This document shows, one piece after another, positions 36,973-51,364 of a stretch of 64,000 nt of DNA (within the stretch, counting starts at the first letter, position 1; every line of letters starts with the position of its first letter). The translations under genes and the position numbers were made by a program. The stretch is from the NCBI GenBank assembly GCA_000149265.1, contig CH000115.1, positions 8,994 through 72,993 on the forward strand, in the 5' to 3' direction. Under the pieces are notes generated by a model. That model did no database searches, was not told where the DNA came from, and saw nothing but the letters and a program-made list of their open reading frames with translations. This DNA is from Ciona savignyi. Taxonomy: Eukaryota > Chordata > Ascidiacea > Phlebobranchia > Cionidae.

Positions 36973-39900
36973 ATGATGTACGAAGATTTTGTGCGATTAG
37001 AAGATGAACGTCAAGAAAAATTCCGCAAAATAAAGGTAACTTTATATGATGAAATAATTTATACGTGTTTAATGTCTGGTTATGCTGTTTGACCTTATTG
37101 TGTAAAATTAAAGTTTAAAGTGTTCTATACATGTCCGAAAACTACGTTTTCAGTGGAATTTGGTAGTATAAGGACAAGGGTAAGAGTTAAAGAAATACGG
37201 ATAAACCAGCACTTTATAATATTAGTCTGATATTGTTAATAACCAGTTTGTGACCATCCTGAACAGGACACGGCTGGTATAGTTGTCAACGTGATAACAG
37301 GAAGGTGTTTTATGAATCATGTCTGCGTTCTGTCAAACCGACCTATTTTAACTAGAAACTGGCCATAATTTCAAATAACAACATATGCGCATATTACATA
37401 CATCATTCGCAAACCAATTCAATGTAGCTTACACAACTGCGGAAATAAAACGGCCACTTATCTATATACATTGAATGAATAATAGCTAAGTATTTCAAAT
37501 ATATGCGTTTAATTTGTGCAGGTATACAAAAAGCGATTGGGTTTCGTACCTATGCTTCACATACTGCTTAATTTTGATATAATCATATATGTAAAGTGCG
37601 ATTGGTTCATGTACTTATGTTTCGCATTCTGCTTAATATACTTTGACCAAGCATTTGTACGGAATGGTTAGAGATGAAGTTCACTGTGAAATCAGTAAAC
37701 TCGTGCTAAAATTTCGATTGGCAGAGCTAAAGCAAAATAATGTTCTTAAGACATCCGATTTGTGCAAGCGTGTTGCCAGATGGTTAACGCGACCGATAAA
37801 TATACCAAACTTTATACAAAAAAACAGCCTTGGCAAAGAGCTCAAATAGACCTAATTAATAGTTTTCCCACACAGCGTTGCCTCGTAATGTTGTTATTTA
37901 TTAAACCACCCAGAACTAAGCATGTAGTAGATTTGTTCTTACGTTAAGCTATTCAACTATATATTTGCCAAAACAGGTGCCGTACAAACCGACAACCAGT
38001 CTCACCATTACATTACTGGAATGTAGAAATATCTCCGACTCCCGTTTTAGTGATTTTTGTGAGTATGCGGGTTTCATTTTAAAATGGAATAAATAGAAAT
38101 ATGACAATATAATGTTGGGTACTCTATTGTTCTTGAATTGCGGACTGTTTGACATCATTTGTGCGTGAACGTAATACGACCTTACTAATCGTTTCCGGTA
38201 CTTGTTTTTTCACTGTGGTATACTAACATCTTAAATAAAACTAACATTAGTGTTTTGGTTATAATCACCGGTTTATAAAGTGATGTTAAAATTACCCGAT
38301 GAAGTAATGCACGTATAGAGCAACCCATTAAGATATCCCATGTAAAAATAAAATCCCGAGTCCACATACAAGTCCTTCTACTCGACCTAAAAGGTTCTAA
38401 ATTGATCTCTAAATTTGTTTGGTTGTCAAAAAATCAATTCAAATATATAGCTGGATCATTTTTTTAATTGAATAAGCTATATGAGATCAAATGACAAGGG
38501 GACTGGTCGGAAGTTCTATTTTTATGCTGTCTATGTTACCGGATGACATTTCACATTTCATGGAATGGCTACATTCCCTCGATTGGTTATAACTTAATGC
38601 GGCATACATGATGCAAGTGCAAACATGTCAAACAAATCGATCAGTCTCCGAGTATACGGTCACACTGTCGCAACGTCAACGCGACCGATACATATTCTAA
38701 TTATATTCAACAAAAACCATACTCGTATTCCGATACACATTCACCATATTCCATATTCGTATCCCTAATTAACATAAACGATCTTGGTAACGAGCCCAAC
38801 AGGTTCAATTCAAATCCTCATTATAGATTCTTATACAATATCGAGAAAGTAAACCAGTCTTCAAATTTAGTTGACACTCCCGACCCAAAGTTTCGCGTGA
38901 GTTGCCCCACCCTTCCTGCGCCCAACCAGTTCGATACAAAGAGTGGGGATGACGTCACCAGTTACGTCATCAACGAAACATTCAAGTTCGTGATACCAGA
39001 TACAATGGAGCAGAGCGACGACATCCCACTTCATGTAAACTTGCTAGTTGTCGAATATTGGAATTTAAGTTGGAATATGTTAATCATGTTTATCTCTGTG
39101 GATAAAAATACATGTGCTGTAAAAGCGATCGTAAGATTACCGCATCCATACAGTCGGCTGGTCAAATATAGTTAAAAGGTTATGGTTGTATTTATTCGCA
39201 ATGCTTGATTTGTTATAGTGATCGTGCGGTTGAGTACAGCTAATGAGATTATGCCTAAGTAATGTATTTAAAGGCTTGTTTACCACACTGATCTCATGAC
39301 CATCTGGTTCGGGTGTTTCGATCTCATAACCACTCGGTTGACGGTTCATTCAGTGTACACTAAGCCACGTCTGTGTGAACCAAGGCCGGCTCGTAAACAT
39401 CTATAAAAACGGACTTAATTGCAAGCTGTCTTGATTCGTAACATTTATCTGATAAAAATATTTATATTCAACGCCATAAATAAAAAAGCGCAAGGCGCGG
39501 TATCACACGGGCAATGTCGCCATCCAGTAGGGTTACCGGAGGTATTGTAGAATGTTATTTAACCTAAGGCAAAGTGTGCAAAATCCGGTTGGTTTAAAAT
39601 TACCCATCTTCCAGTTGGCAGGCGCTTCAGCTGCCTAGGCAAACCGACAAATCGATAAAGTTAAAATCAACACAATAAACCTATACAGCTAATCGGCTAT
39701 CCTAATTGTCTGTAAACTATGTTGAGATACTGCAATGACTGCCTGAATTTCCACGAAAAACATCGTATCACTGTTAAAGTTAAATGTGTTTCTAGATAAC
39801 TGTAATTGATGTTGACGTGGTGTCAGATGATGTTATCGCCAAAGCAGCTTTGAACATTTCGCATTATCCGACAAATGGAAAAGACGAATTTCTTACAATA

Positions 39901-42900
39901 AATTTTGGAACGGTAAGCAGTTTTATGCATATTGATATGTAAGAAAAAATAACAAAAATATATCGATTAATAAGTTGTTGGGTTTTTGTCCCAAATGACG
40001 TGCGCTAGAGTGTATGTATGTTTTTTTGTATTTATCTTTCGTAAAAGTAATTAATATTGGCGCATTATGGTCATATGTAGGCCTATAGAACGGGGTTTTC
40101 CCATAATATAATGCACAAAACGTTGCTGTAGTTTATGAATTGAATATGTAAATTATTTAGCTGCCGTCGTATTTAAATACTGATTTCATTTGATATGTAA
40201 CATTTATTTTACCCGTCGTATTTGAATTACTGATGTCTTTTTACAGCACGGTGAGCTTGATATAATCCTGAACAAAACATATCGGTAAGTGGTGGACATC
40301 AAAACTTGTATTTTTACATTATAAAACCACGCGTCTTTAGCTATGATGTGCAGTTTACAAAATATGCAAACTCGGTATCCTTATATTGATGGGTAACAAA
40401 TAGGGCAACAGATATTGTGGAACAAAAATCCACGTTTACTAAAATTTGTCTTTAAAATTGTTGTAGGTGTTTTAAAATTGTATGGTACCGGGCTCAATGG
40501 GAACACGTTTAAATAAAATTAAAGCACGCAAATATGAAATTATACTGCAATAAGGCACACTCTTGATAGTGTAACTGTAAATTGTAGAAAAAAAACAATT
40601 TCAATAAAATATTGCGATTTCTATAAAAGGTTATAGTGAAAACACTGACATTATATTGGCTGTTTTGTTTCCGATTCAAATTTGTTACAAAACATCCGGC
40701 CGTGAGGCCGTTAAACGATCGATACGCACACCAATACCAATTGTACACAAAAACGATCGTAATGAACCCACTAACGAATCGTAACCTGTGTTACATAGCT
40801 CTTAACGAAGTGTATAAAATGCTTGTATTGATGTGAGCAGCATAAAAACACAACCACCTAAAACATAATACAACAGGTCATATAAAAGCAAATAGGCGGT
40901 AAAGTGCCGGAAAAGATAACAATAAAAGCACAGGTAATTTTATTATCAAGAGTTGGCTACTAGGCCATCATCAAGTAATCACGTACCAAGATAAGAAATT
41001 GCAACATATGTACCCGATAGACAAATGATTTTTATAAATTTTCTATTTTATCACCCATTTTCCGAAGGACCACACCAGATTTTCGTGTTGGACATGAACT
41101 TCATCCTGCAGAACGAGAGTTTCGTAAGAAAAGAATTCCAAAAGTATTTGACGCTCTCCGTAAAGTTATGGGGGAAGACAGTCCAAAAAACTATCTCGAG
41201 GTAATTATAAATTTCTTAGTACTTATTTACTAAAGGTTAAACATTGTCATAAAAGACAACTCCGTCGTCTTGCTCAAGTTTGTGTTTGGAAAGCTAATTA
41301 ATATATTTCTCTATGATCCGTTTATTTAATTTTTAAACGTGTTTCGTTTCGAATTTACAACCAATTTATCACTAGATCTTTGGAAACAATTCGACACTAG
41401 CAGACCGTTTGGAACAATTTGACACTAGACCGTTTGGATAAATTTGACACTTGACATTTTGGATCAATTTGACACTAGATCATTTGAATCAATTTGACAC
41501 TAGACCTTTTGAATAAATTTGACACAAGACCTATTGGATAAATTTGACACTAGACCTTTTGAATCAATTTGACACTATATATCTTTTGGATAAATTTGAC
41601 ACAAGACCTATTGGATAAATTTGACACTAGACCTTTTGAATCAATTTGACACTATATATCTTTTGGATTAATTTGACACTAGACCTTTTGGGTCATTTTG
41701 ACAAATGATCATTTTGTCATCCATTTTAAACTAAATTATGTACATTAATCTTCGGTGCTGAGTATTTGGCAACACGTAAGCTAATGCCATCCACTTGTTA
41801 ATCCCTTATTCACCAAGGTTTTCTATATGATCCAATGTCCACAAGACGACACTCTTGTTTTTGTATATGCTCATGTGTGTGTCTTATTTGCATACATGTA
41901 TGTCTCAATCGCATTAACCTTACGGGCACTCAATCGCTTACCGACGAATTAGACCCGATTTTAACAGATCATTATGAATCGGTTTTGCTTTACATTCGCC
42001 AAGTTTTGAACTCATGATGGGCTCGTCACCAGGACCGTTTTTTGTATAAGAGTCGGTATATGTATCGGTAACGTTAACCATTCGGCGACACGACCGTACT
42101 CCACCAATTTTGTTTACATCAGACTCCTACTATATCTCTGACGTCATCCGGCGGCGGTTTTCGAGCGTCTGTTGGCCTGAGTGGGGCAATGGAAGCTTTT
42201 AAAGACATCGGGCTCCTGGATTCTTTCATGTACACTGCTGGCATTTCTGGTTCTGCATGGTAGGATTGTTTTAACAATACTAATGTCAGCAAATTGTACA
42301 TTATGAATAATTGCGTGTTACTGTATAACATTATGAATAATTGCGTGTTACTGTATAAATGGAATAATTGCTGAAAACGCTGATGCTTTTACCGATTAAG
42401 CCCTCATGCAGAAGAGTAATAAGTTTGCTGAAAACGGTTGATTGACGATGACACATTGAATTTGGACTAATATCCAGCGAATTGGCAGTTGTGTGCAATA
42501 GAAAGGCACACGTGCATATCGTTACACGGTTGACACAAACGATCGATCAGTCTGCATTAATCTGCGTATGTCTCTTCGGCATGATAGCCTAATGGGTAAA
42601 AGCATCAGTGGTTTGCAGACAGCTGAAAGGTTAAGGTTCAAAACCAGAAGCTGCTGGACCGTTGTGCTCTTCGATGCGGCATTTTTAAAGGTTTACACAC
42701 TGAAATAAAAATATCTATGAACAAAACTTGGAAATAGCTTTAAATGTAATCTGACGAATACCAGAGTGCTGACGCCTCGTGGATTTTCCCATTTTCAGAG
42801 ATAAGAAATACTTAACCTAACAAGCAGTGCTAAACGCTATTCTCATATGTATTACAGGTACTTCTTGACAGCTTATCACAAATTTAAAATGGAACCAAGG

Positions 42901-45900
42901 GAAGTGTCTGGGTTCATAAAGAACCTGAAGCAGAGAATAATGCAAAAATGGCTATCTACAGCATTTGACGTCATTTTTAACGGAGAAGTATTGTAAGTAC
43001 AAAAACATGTCAAGGAATTAAAGATACTTGTGCCTAAAATCACATCTGATTAATTTTCTAGTTGGTTAATTAATAGGACTATAGCAGGGTCGTGAACAAA
43101 AATGTTGCCTGATTCGTGACATTGCGCTTTATATATATATATATCCTTTATTCGGTAGATACAGGGAAAGTCACGTTATTGGAACAGTTTCAAATCCATG
43201 ATTCTCTAGTCACACGATTCAATTAAAAAAATGGCTGCTGTATGTGCATCGGTTGCACTTGTCAATTTCAGTGACGCAACTGATTTAAAACACAACAAAC
43301 ATAAGGAACTCGCCGGCTGACAGTTAGAAAATCGTTTCAACTGCCTCCGCTGCGACAACTTTATGATTTATTTTTAAAAACCATTGGGTCAACGGTTAAC
43401 TAATGCGTATATTAACAATCTAGTATCAAAACACATGGGATAAACGATTAACTAATGCATATATTAACAATCTAGTATCAAAACACATGTGATTAACAGT
43501 TAAGTAATGCATATATTAACAATCCATAGTGATTTTGTAAAAGACAAAGAAACGTACGGGCAACCTACATCGTTCGTCGATTTTTTTGGATATTTAGTTG
43601 GCACTTCTTTGCTCGGAGAGAACGTAAGTTGTATTTTTAAGGGTTGTTTTTGTGGATTGAAGTGGCACAAAACAGATATCTAAATTGATATTCCAAATTT
43701 TGGACTTTAACTTAATTCTTTTCATTCCAACACGTTCTTATTTCCGAAACGTATTAATTAAACCATTACTCCAACTGAAGTAAAGTATTTTGGTCCAAAA
43801 ACGATTTAAAGCCACATTCCGATTAGCAGTTTTTTTCCTGCAGGATAGATTTCGAAAAATGTCGGACATCCAAGATTACGTGGGTAAAGCAGATGTACCC
43901 TATCCTGTGGTGGCAATGCTGCACGTCAAGAACAATAAACTGGCTTCCAAATTTCACGGTAAACACGTTGGAAGATCCATTTCATTTTAAAAATTAGATA
44001 TTAATCAAAAACAATGAGTTGGCTAACGGATATATAATTCGTTATCACATTACAAAAGTAAATGAAGCAGTTTCTGTTTTGCAGTAATGGAGAATGACAT
44101 CCGTATGCAAAAAACATAAATTAAAATAACTAAAGCCTGTTTCAATCTTCTCTGTAACATTTTTATTAAATTATTTAAGTTTTGACCGCGATGTAGTCTC
44201 GTTTTTTTTTATCAGGCTCAGTTTTGAATCCAAAAGGGGATCGTCACTAACTATTTGTATATAGAAGTCGGTATATGTATCGGTAGCATTTACAATTCGG
44301 CCACACCATCGTACAGCCGAGTCTGGTTTGGGCTCTTTACTTTTCTGATGTAGTTACATAGACGCCTATCGTTTGTTTCTTCATAATTGTGTTTTCAACG
44401 CAGCTTACATCGAATGCACTCCTCACGAGTACAGCTTTCCTGTATATGGCTACAGTATTCCTGATGAGTACTTCGGATCGGTTTGGAACGGGGGCTTTTT
44501 GGCGCGGCAGTGCCCAGAAATGTCCTTGCATTTTCTCCAGGGGACTGTTGGATGCGCTTTCTCGGTCATTTTTAACGCAGCGGCGACCGGGGAAACGTCA
44601 CTAGAATTCAACAAGTATCTAGGTAAGACAGACTTTAAAATAGTGTACAGGTTAAGAACTTGATCTTACGGTAAATATACAGTTCTAAGTAAATTGTGAC
44701 ATTCGGTATATTCTGTCTTAATCGTTTTAAAAATAAGGAAAACTCGGGCCTCGTGAGCATAGACGCACTACAAAAACATCTATCCATCCGCTTACTTGTC
44801 TGTGTGTGGACCGGGCCATAAGCATATAGACCCATTTGTTCTCTTATTCATGTTAATTGTAAAACTACAATTTATTTCCGTTAATATTTTTTGCTCATGC
44901 AAAACCGATTTAGTTTACATACCGACAGAACAAGTACTTTTGTTCCTCTTTCATAAGGGTTTAAAAATAAAATAAAATTCGATCAATGCAAGCTGTAAAC
45001 CTAAAAAAACTCAATAACGTATTTGTTTCTTACAGATGAGCTACGTGTGAAAGGAAAGACTAAAACAAGCGACAACACGTCAACAAGTAGCATGGCAAAA
45101 TACACGGTAAATGAATAGGCCCGCATATCCTGAATTTACAAACATTCTAGCAGAATAGCTTTTTGGCTTATTTCGTTGATTTTAAGCCGAACTGTAAAGT
45201 GGTCTTAATATCGGTCGATATCAAGTCGGTTGTGCTATTGGTAAGGGCACATAGGTTACGTGTCTGAAACTTAGTAATGAGTTGAACTAAAACAACAGCA
45301 ATGTTTTTTATACTCACCGAGTAACGTATTTTGCTAAACATGTAGAAAAAGAACGAAAACCGGTTTATTATTAGTATAGGATATTTATGTTTATTTCCGT
45401 GAATGGAAAAACCAAGGCGATTAATACACGGGCAATCGTTAGATCACCTCGCGCCTACCGTCGGGTTACCGAAGCTATTGCAGATTGTTGTATAAAATAG
45501 ACACCTTCTTTAGACACCTTCAATTCAGTAGAATCCATTAATCCGCTGGTTTCAGGCAATGCCCGTAAAGCGCCTTGCCCAAGGACACAACAGACTAGTT
45601 AGAGACCAGTTTCGCACCTTCAACCTTTCGATTAAAAGGCGATGCACTACACCACCAGACTAACCGCTCGGATTGATTTTCTTACACGGGTTAGAAACCT
45701 CAAAAAAAGGACCAGAGTATTCTGCATATTCAAGTCTACAACTATTCACTTGTTTCAATTTTAGATTGAATCGGACGATGACTCGGATTCCGATGATTCT
45801 GACGATTCCGACAACGACACTGCTTCCATGGATAGCGATCATGACCCAGATACAGAATTAGGTGATTTATTTTTCGCTGGATCTGTTACTCATGTTTATC

Positions 45901-48900
45901 TTAATTGTATCAAACGGAATTTTAGTTTTCGAAAGTTTTTTAATTATTGAAGGTATTTGAAGCAACATCGTTAGATACCTTTTTATACATTAAAAATAAA
46001 ACGCGCGAAAATATTTTGAATATTCGTCCTTTTAATTCGTAACGCAACTTTCTTTAGAAATAGCTATGATTCTTTAACACTTACACATTTAAACTCCATT
46101 GTCTACTGTTAACATATTCTTATCGGTGTATCGTAACAAATTTTGCTACAAATTTAAAGTCACTTAAAAAATGTAAACATGAGATATACGGAGAAAGATA
46201 AATTATTCAATGCAAATTTCTCTCAGGCCATGATACATACAAATTAAATATTGTTGTCTTGTACTTTTTGCCAGTAATCTTTAAACGGATTTGTTTTTGT
46301 AAAATATCCAAATTAAACAACTACTATTTCCAGATGTCCCCAACGGCGAGGGAGTAAATTCGAAAAGAGAAGCAAGTTTTCTATCTCTTATAGCAGAAAA
46401 ATTAAAGTTAGTCAATGTTTAATAGCTTCTTTCGTAACTTTATCACAACCCACCAAACTAGTGTGCCCGACAATCTACAGGCAGTCTTCAAGATCCCGTT
46501 ATATGAAATTAAAATAATTCTACGGTTATTATGTAACTATTATTAAAACTCTTGGTTGAGTAAGTTACCCTCTAATCGATTTTAAACAACTGATTAGTTT
46601 TTATTCCCAAACCTCGTGGGGTTGATAAACATTGAAGTGACAATACTAACCTTACGTTTTCTGGTTAACTATAGGTTGTTCACTCTTCTGGCGCTTGGTT
46701 TTGTGCCTAAACAAAATGTTAAATCGCGTTAAAATCCAGTTTGGGTGGAAATATTTAGGTTGTTTTTTATCCTTCTTTTTTAAAATTGCAAAGTAAGATT
46801 TCTGCAAATGCAAATTAAATATTTCACGCAGAAATACTGTTCTGTTCAATCACCGTGGAGTATTCTTAGGAAGAACGGCCAAATATTTTAATCCCGTCCG
46901 AGGACTAAACGACATTAAAGCTCATTATCTCAATCCGATTGGGGAGCCGGAATACCTTGGTCGTAAGTATTACAGCATGCGAATCTTAGAACACGTTAAA
47001 GGTATAAATATATATATCAACGTAAGTAATAAATTTATTTTCTTGAGCCACTTTAACGAGCTTTATAAAAATATATACCGCTTGGTTAGTGGACGACAGC
47101 ATTTCTGAATGGCAGGGTAAATATTTGGCTACACGTAATCGATATAATATAATAAACCAAAACTCAATACAAAATAGTTTATAAAACAGTGATTCTTAAA
47201 CTTGTTGGAGGTACCGAACCCCGCAAGTTTAATGCGGGCATTCACCCGAACCCTTCGTTGAAATTAAAAAAAAATCTGCGTAATATATCTGCAAAATATA
47301 TCTGCGTGTGTATACTTATCCTAATCTCCGCTGAACCCCTGATACTGACTCATCGAACCCCTGGGGTTCGATTGAACCCAGTTTAAGAACAACTGTTATA
47401 AAATATCTGACAATGGCATCGAACGGTATCGTTTTGTATGGGCAAATCATAATTGTCACAACACAGATGGGTAATTATTATATTATGTTGGGTAAACAAT
47501 CAAGTTTTATTGCTTTGTATATTAAATATATAATACCTTCTTCCTTTGTGTCTTATGATTGCCTTTATGTCTATGCCATGCAGGCGACATAGTGTGGCAT
47601 AACAAAATGTTTAACAAACTAAAAAAAAAACATATAGTATAATCTATCTTGTACTGGTCAATTTAATTGCTACCAGAATTATGAATTAAATAGTGCTACA
47701 AAAATTGTAAACTTTCAAGCAGAGATAAAGTAATTTTCCTGATTTAAAATGTAAATAGGGTAAAAATGTAAGAATGTTAACAGGTTTTAATTAAACTGTT
47801 TGAAAGTTAAAACACGAATGACATTTGCATTTCAGCCGACCAGGAAGAGTTAACTAAAAGGCTCCGAATCAAATCACGAAAAGCAATGTCAATTCGGAGA
47901 AAAGTTATATCAGTGGTGGATGCAGGTAAATTTTGGCTAAATTTGTTATTAGGATGAGGAGAGAGAAGGATATTCATCTTTATTCTAGTGAATGGGAAAA
48001 CCAAGGGGGTTTACACACGGGCAATCGTCAGATCACCTCGCGCCCATCGTCGGGTCACCGGAGCTATTTCAATGTGTTGTATATATATAATAGACACGTT
48101 CCTTTAATTTGGTAGAAACTATTAATCCACTAGGTTCAGGCAATGTCCGTAAAGTGCCTTGCCTAAGGAAACAACCGACTAGCTAGCGACCAGTTTCGCA
48201 CCTGCAACCTTTCGATTGAAAGGCGACGCACTTAACCGTTAGACTAACGGGCCGGACTATTACTATCCAATATAGTTTAAAATCGACAAAAAAGGCACGT
48301 TTTCGATTGTAATAGCTATTTTAATGCCGCGAGTTGTCGTTAATACCCAAATGGTAAAACAAGTTCCGAAATTCTATTATGGCAGTACGGGACCAATACG
48401 ACTTCTATATACAACTTCTATACACACACAAAAACAGTCCTTGTGAATAGCCCATAATGGGTTTCGAAACTTAGCTCGGTAAAAATTCTATTATGGCAAT
48501 TTAAAGTGCAGATAAAATCTATTTTTTATATTTTTTACTATGGTTTTCTGAACTTTTACAGGTGTATTATGCAATGTACCAACAGACGTTATGCTACGAC
48601 CACAAAGAGCAACAGATGTCTTGATAGTTACCGACTTCAGTGGTTCTCCTTCGGATGACAAAATGGATTATTCGGTAGTTTAACAATAGTAGCCTATATG
48701 CGGTAACATTCCGAAAGAAAAGCCAGAGAAGCTTGGGTGTTTTTATTTAATAAAATGCATTAGATAAATTTATCGACAAAACGGGTATAAGTGAATGCAA
48801 CATTAATATCGTATTACACAGAGCGCCCACCCGCTTAAAAAAACATGGAGAGATAGGGCTTTTCGCATTGTTTCAGAAAACACTTATTTAAATACCATTA

Positions 48901-50352
48901 CTAAGACATCCGTTATATCCGCACACGCATGCAAATTTATTAAATTAAATTGGTAGAATGCCATGCAAAAGGCTTGAGTATTAAAATATTGTCTTGTAAA
49001 AGCATACTTCTACAAGTGCTTGTTGCATATATTTTATCAATCTAAAATAAGCCAGACCGCCAGATGAACTAACTGTTAGGAATTGGGCCTGTCATTTGAT
49101 AATCTTTTTCCAGGCAAGGCGTGAGTAGTACTCGTTAAAAAAGCTAGCCATGTGTTAAACATATGCAAAACAATAGCCCGGTAATTCTACGGCCGGACAA
49201 GGTAATCTACGCCCCTTTATTTTCGCACATCCATAGTCTGATTACATACCATCCCAAAACTAAGTAGAGTGCTATTTTATCCTTAAATGTATCCGGTTGC
49301 CTATGCTATGTATGTAAGCCTTTGATTATAGCTGTAATTTAGCATGTCTAAAACGCTTACCGTTCCAGCAAATAATGGTGGCTGCAGTCCAAGCCTGGCA
49401 AAACGGGATGAAGTTCCCTTCGATCAACTTTCAGAAGATGGTCAACCTTCCGCCGAAGGAGTGTATCGTGCTGGAGGACGTTAATGACGACGAATGCCCA
49501 ATCGTCATTTGGTTTACGCTGTGCAACAAAACTTTTAGAAACCTCAAGAACTTCAAACCAAGAAACAGTACAGAACGTTAGTAATAAAAAGGATTTTAAA
49601 TATATTCACAAATTTATGATCGAATTAAGTGCGATAGATCTTAAACTAAAAATATACTACTGGGTATATTTATCGTGATATTCCTTCTTATGCTTATGAA
49701 TAGGTAAATGCAGTTAGCGTTATTACCGGGTCATTCAAATTATATCGCGCTCACCGTCGGGTGAAAATACAGGGACAAGATAACAAAACAGTATAACAAT
49801 CAGTAAGACTACCAGAACGATTGTCGGCCGAATGGTTAACGCCCCGATTCAGTTATCGATTTCTGATTAAAAATCGTATCGTTCGCGGTTACCATTCGGC
49901 TACTCCAGTGTATTTAATTCACCATGTTACAGCGACGGACAACAACAAACGCAGGGATCAAAATATTCTTTAAAACTTCTCTTGTTTTACCAGCTATTCC
50001 GGATGGGGAGACTTTCAACGATTTTAACGTGTTCACAAAAGAGACAGCATATTCTACCTTCGATTTCGACTATACTGCTTTAGAGTTCGACCGTCTAAAC
50101 GAGATGATGTACCATACAATTACAAGTCATCTTAGTGTAAGTTTATTTTTGCTGAGAGGGATTTTAGATGACTTCAATCGGGCTTAAGGATAAAACAATT
50201 TGTTGTTTAATGCTCCAAATGAATAAGCAAAGTGGTTTTATTTGTTTTTGCTTTGTTGATTCTTTTTAAAAACTTGTCATTTTCACCAGACTATCAAGGA
50301 TGTTTTGAAAAGAGCTACGGAGAAAAAGCGAAAGCGGTTAGCTGCAGTATAA
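36973..50352 (+). CDS. Cytosolic phospholipase A2, group IV (C2 + catalytic domain)
   Basis: Exons: 36973-37035, about 38858-39034, 39796-39912, 40247-40284, 41068-41200, 42123-42259, 42858-42992, 43530-43623, 43844-43958, 44404-44622, 45036-45106, 45765-45861, 46334-46406, 46832-46962, 47836-47925, 48562-48674, 49369-49576, 49994-50136 and 50290-50352. They sum to about 738 residues (group IVA is about 750). The enzyme releases sn-2 fatty acids such as arachidonate after calcium-driven membrane docking. A C2 domain (DTPDPKF, NETFKF, VIDVDVVSDD) leads into the catalytic lid and core. SGGGFRA supplies the oxyanion arginine, AGISGSAW the nucleophilic serine (residue about 218), and SVVDAG the catalytic aspartate (about 562). 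One exon encodes an acidic Asp/Ser-rich loop; the C-terminus is basic. Uncertain point: the exon 2 acceptor (38846 or 38858, or a missed small exon for a C2 strand). Confidence 0.92.
41388..41705. repeat. Minisatellite in a cPLA2 intron (~28-bp unit)
   Basis: About eleven copies of AATTTGACACTAGACCTTTT-type units, with a secondary ~75-bp periodicity. In the intron after exon 41068-41200. Confidence 0.9.
42003..42097 (-). mobile_element. SINE family B copy
   Basis: Plus strand runs from TTTGAACTCATGATGGGCTC (B-box side) to GTTAACCATTCGGCGACACG (A-box side). It ends about 25 bp before the cPLA2 exon at 42123. Confidence 0.65.
43393..43529. repeat. Tandem repeat duplicating a 3' splice-site region
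   Basis: Three copies of a ~52-bp unit with TTAACTAATGCATATATTAACAATCTAG; the third ends AACAATCCATAG exactly at the acceptor of cPLA2 exon 43530. The first two copies end in TAACAATCTAG and could act as decoys. Confidence 0.75.
44222..44318 (-). mobile_element. SINE family B copy
   Basis: TTTTGAATCCAAAAGGGGAT to TTCGGCCACACCATCGTAC, in the cPLA2 intron before exon 44404. Confidence 0.6.
45375..45672 (-). mobile_element. SINE family A, full copy
   Basis: Tail TAGGATATTTATGTTTATTT to head CAGACTAACCGCTCGGA; cPLA2 intron before the acidic exon 45765. Confidence 0.92.
47187..47395. mobile_element. hAT-type MITE with perfect 8-bp target duplication
   Basis: Left end CAGTGATTCTTAAACTTGTT and right end (reverse complement CAGTTGTTCTTAAACTGGGT) are inverted repeats. 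TTATAAAA flanks both sides (47179-47186 and 47396-47403). The 209-bp element lies in a cPLA2 intron and differs inside from the one at 30880. Confidence 0.88.
47966..48258 (-). mobile_element. SINE family A, full copy
   Basis: Tail AAGGATATTCATCTTTATTC to head AACGGGCCGGACT, in a cPLA2 intron 40 bp after exon 47836-47925. Confidence 0.92.
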
Positions 50353-50461
50353 GCAAGCTGCAATGCCTATATTGTTTTTATATTAAAGCTACCTGCTGCG
50401 CTATATATATATATATATATATTATATGGCTCTCGCATGCTACACTTCATATCACAGTTTT

Positions 50462-50467
50462 AATAAA
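50462..50467 (+). terminator. Probable polyadenylation signal of cPLA2
   Basis: AATAAA 110 bp after the stop codon. Confidence 0.5.
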
Positions 50468-51364
50468 CCATTGAATTCTTGTATATTTATTTAAAAGGTG
50501 TAAAGCTTATTTATTTTACCTCATAATCAAACAGTAAAGTCTAAAAAAAATCTTCTTTTTTTATGACATTGCGCTCGTATTACGATACTGCATTGTAGAA
50601 CGTTCGTCAACCATCACTTTTTGTAGTGCATTATCTGTTTTTAAGCCGCTTTCCTCCATCCCACAATACCAAGCCATGTTAAGTTTTTCGTTTGTATATC
50701 CGCTTATCGTTTTGTATACCCGCTGAAGAAATTTGTATAAAACATCTCAAAGGGAAATATGGGCTACAGTGTGTTACCTTGGGCTGTCTTTATAACTTAT
50801 CTTATCCGTGTATCATCAAAAATAAAGTAGTTGGACTGCGAGAGTCTTGACTAAAAATGTTTGGAAAACGTTGGCTATACAGAGTTAGTGTCAAGGATAA
50901 GACACAAACTTATCCACAATAACAGAATGATTTTAAGCAGTCTAGGTTAATATATTCGTTGTTTTCCCGGACAAAACGTTGTTGTGTGGACAAACGTTGT
51001 TGAAAGGCGGTAAAACAGAAATAGTCATAGGTCCGTCACCAAGACCGCTTTTTTAATGGAATTCTACATGACGGTACATGAATCGATGGCGCTAACCATT
51101 CGACCACAATTTTGAGTAGGTTGCTGACGTTGGGTGATATATAATACTCGATTTTAATTTAACAAAAGTCATTGTCATGAAACGTATAACGGTAATGGTA
51201 CCCCAAACACCAAAGATTTCTATTTTAAATGTGGCGCCAAACAATGGATTTGAGCTCTTTTTTAGCTTGCAAGTTACTTTTATAAATCCTGTGAATAATT
51301 GTGGGTGTGGTATATAATGGTATAACGCTTTACTGTTAAACGTTGGCTAAATATAACTTAAATC
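50468..51364. other. Intergenic spacer
   Basis: No exon recognised. A decayed family B SINE lies at about 51030-51115 (CCGTCACCAAGACCG to CTAACCATTCGACCAC). Confidence 0.5.

Noticed and set aside
37643-37849. Plus-strand frame of 68 codons in cPLA2 intron 1
   Set aside because: Does not encode the expected C2 strand and contains a decayed SINE B head (GATGGTTAACGCGACCGATA).
41388-41705. Possible CRISPR-like array
   Set aside because: The repeats are contiguous with no unique spacers, and the sequence is eukaryotic; it is a minisatellite.
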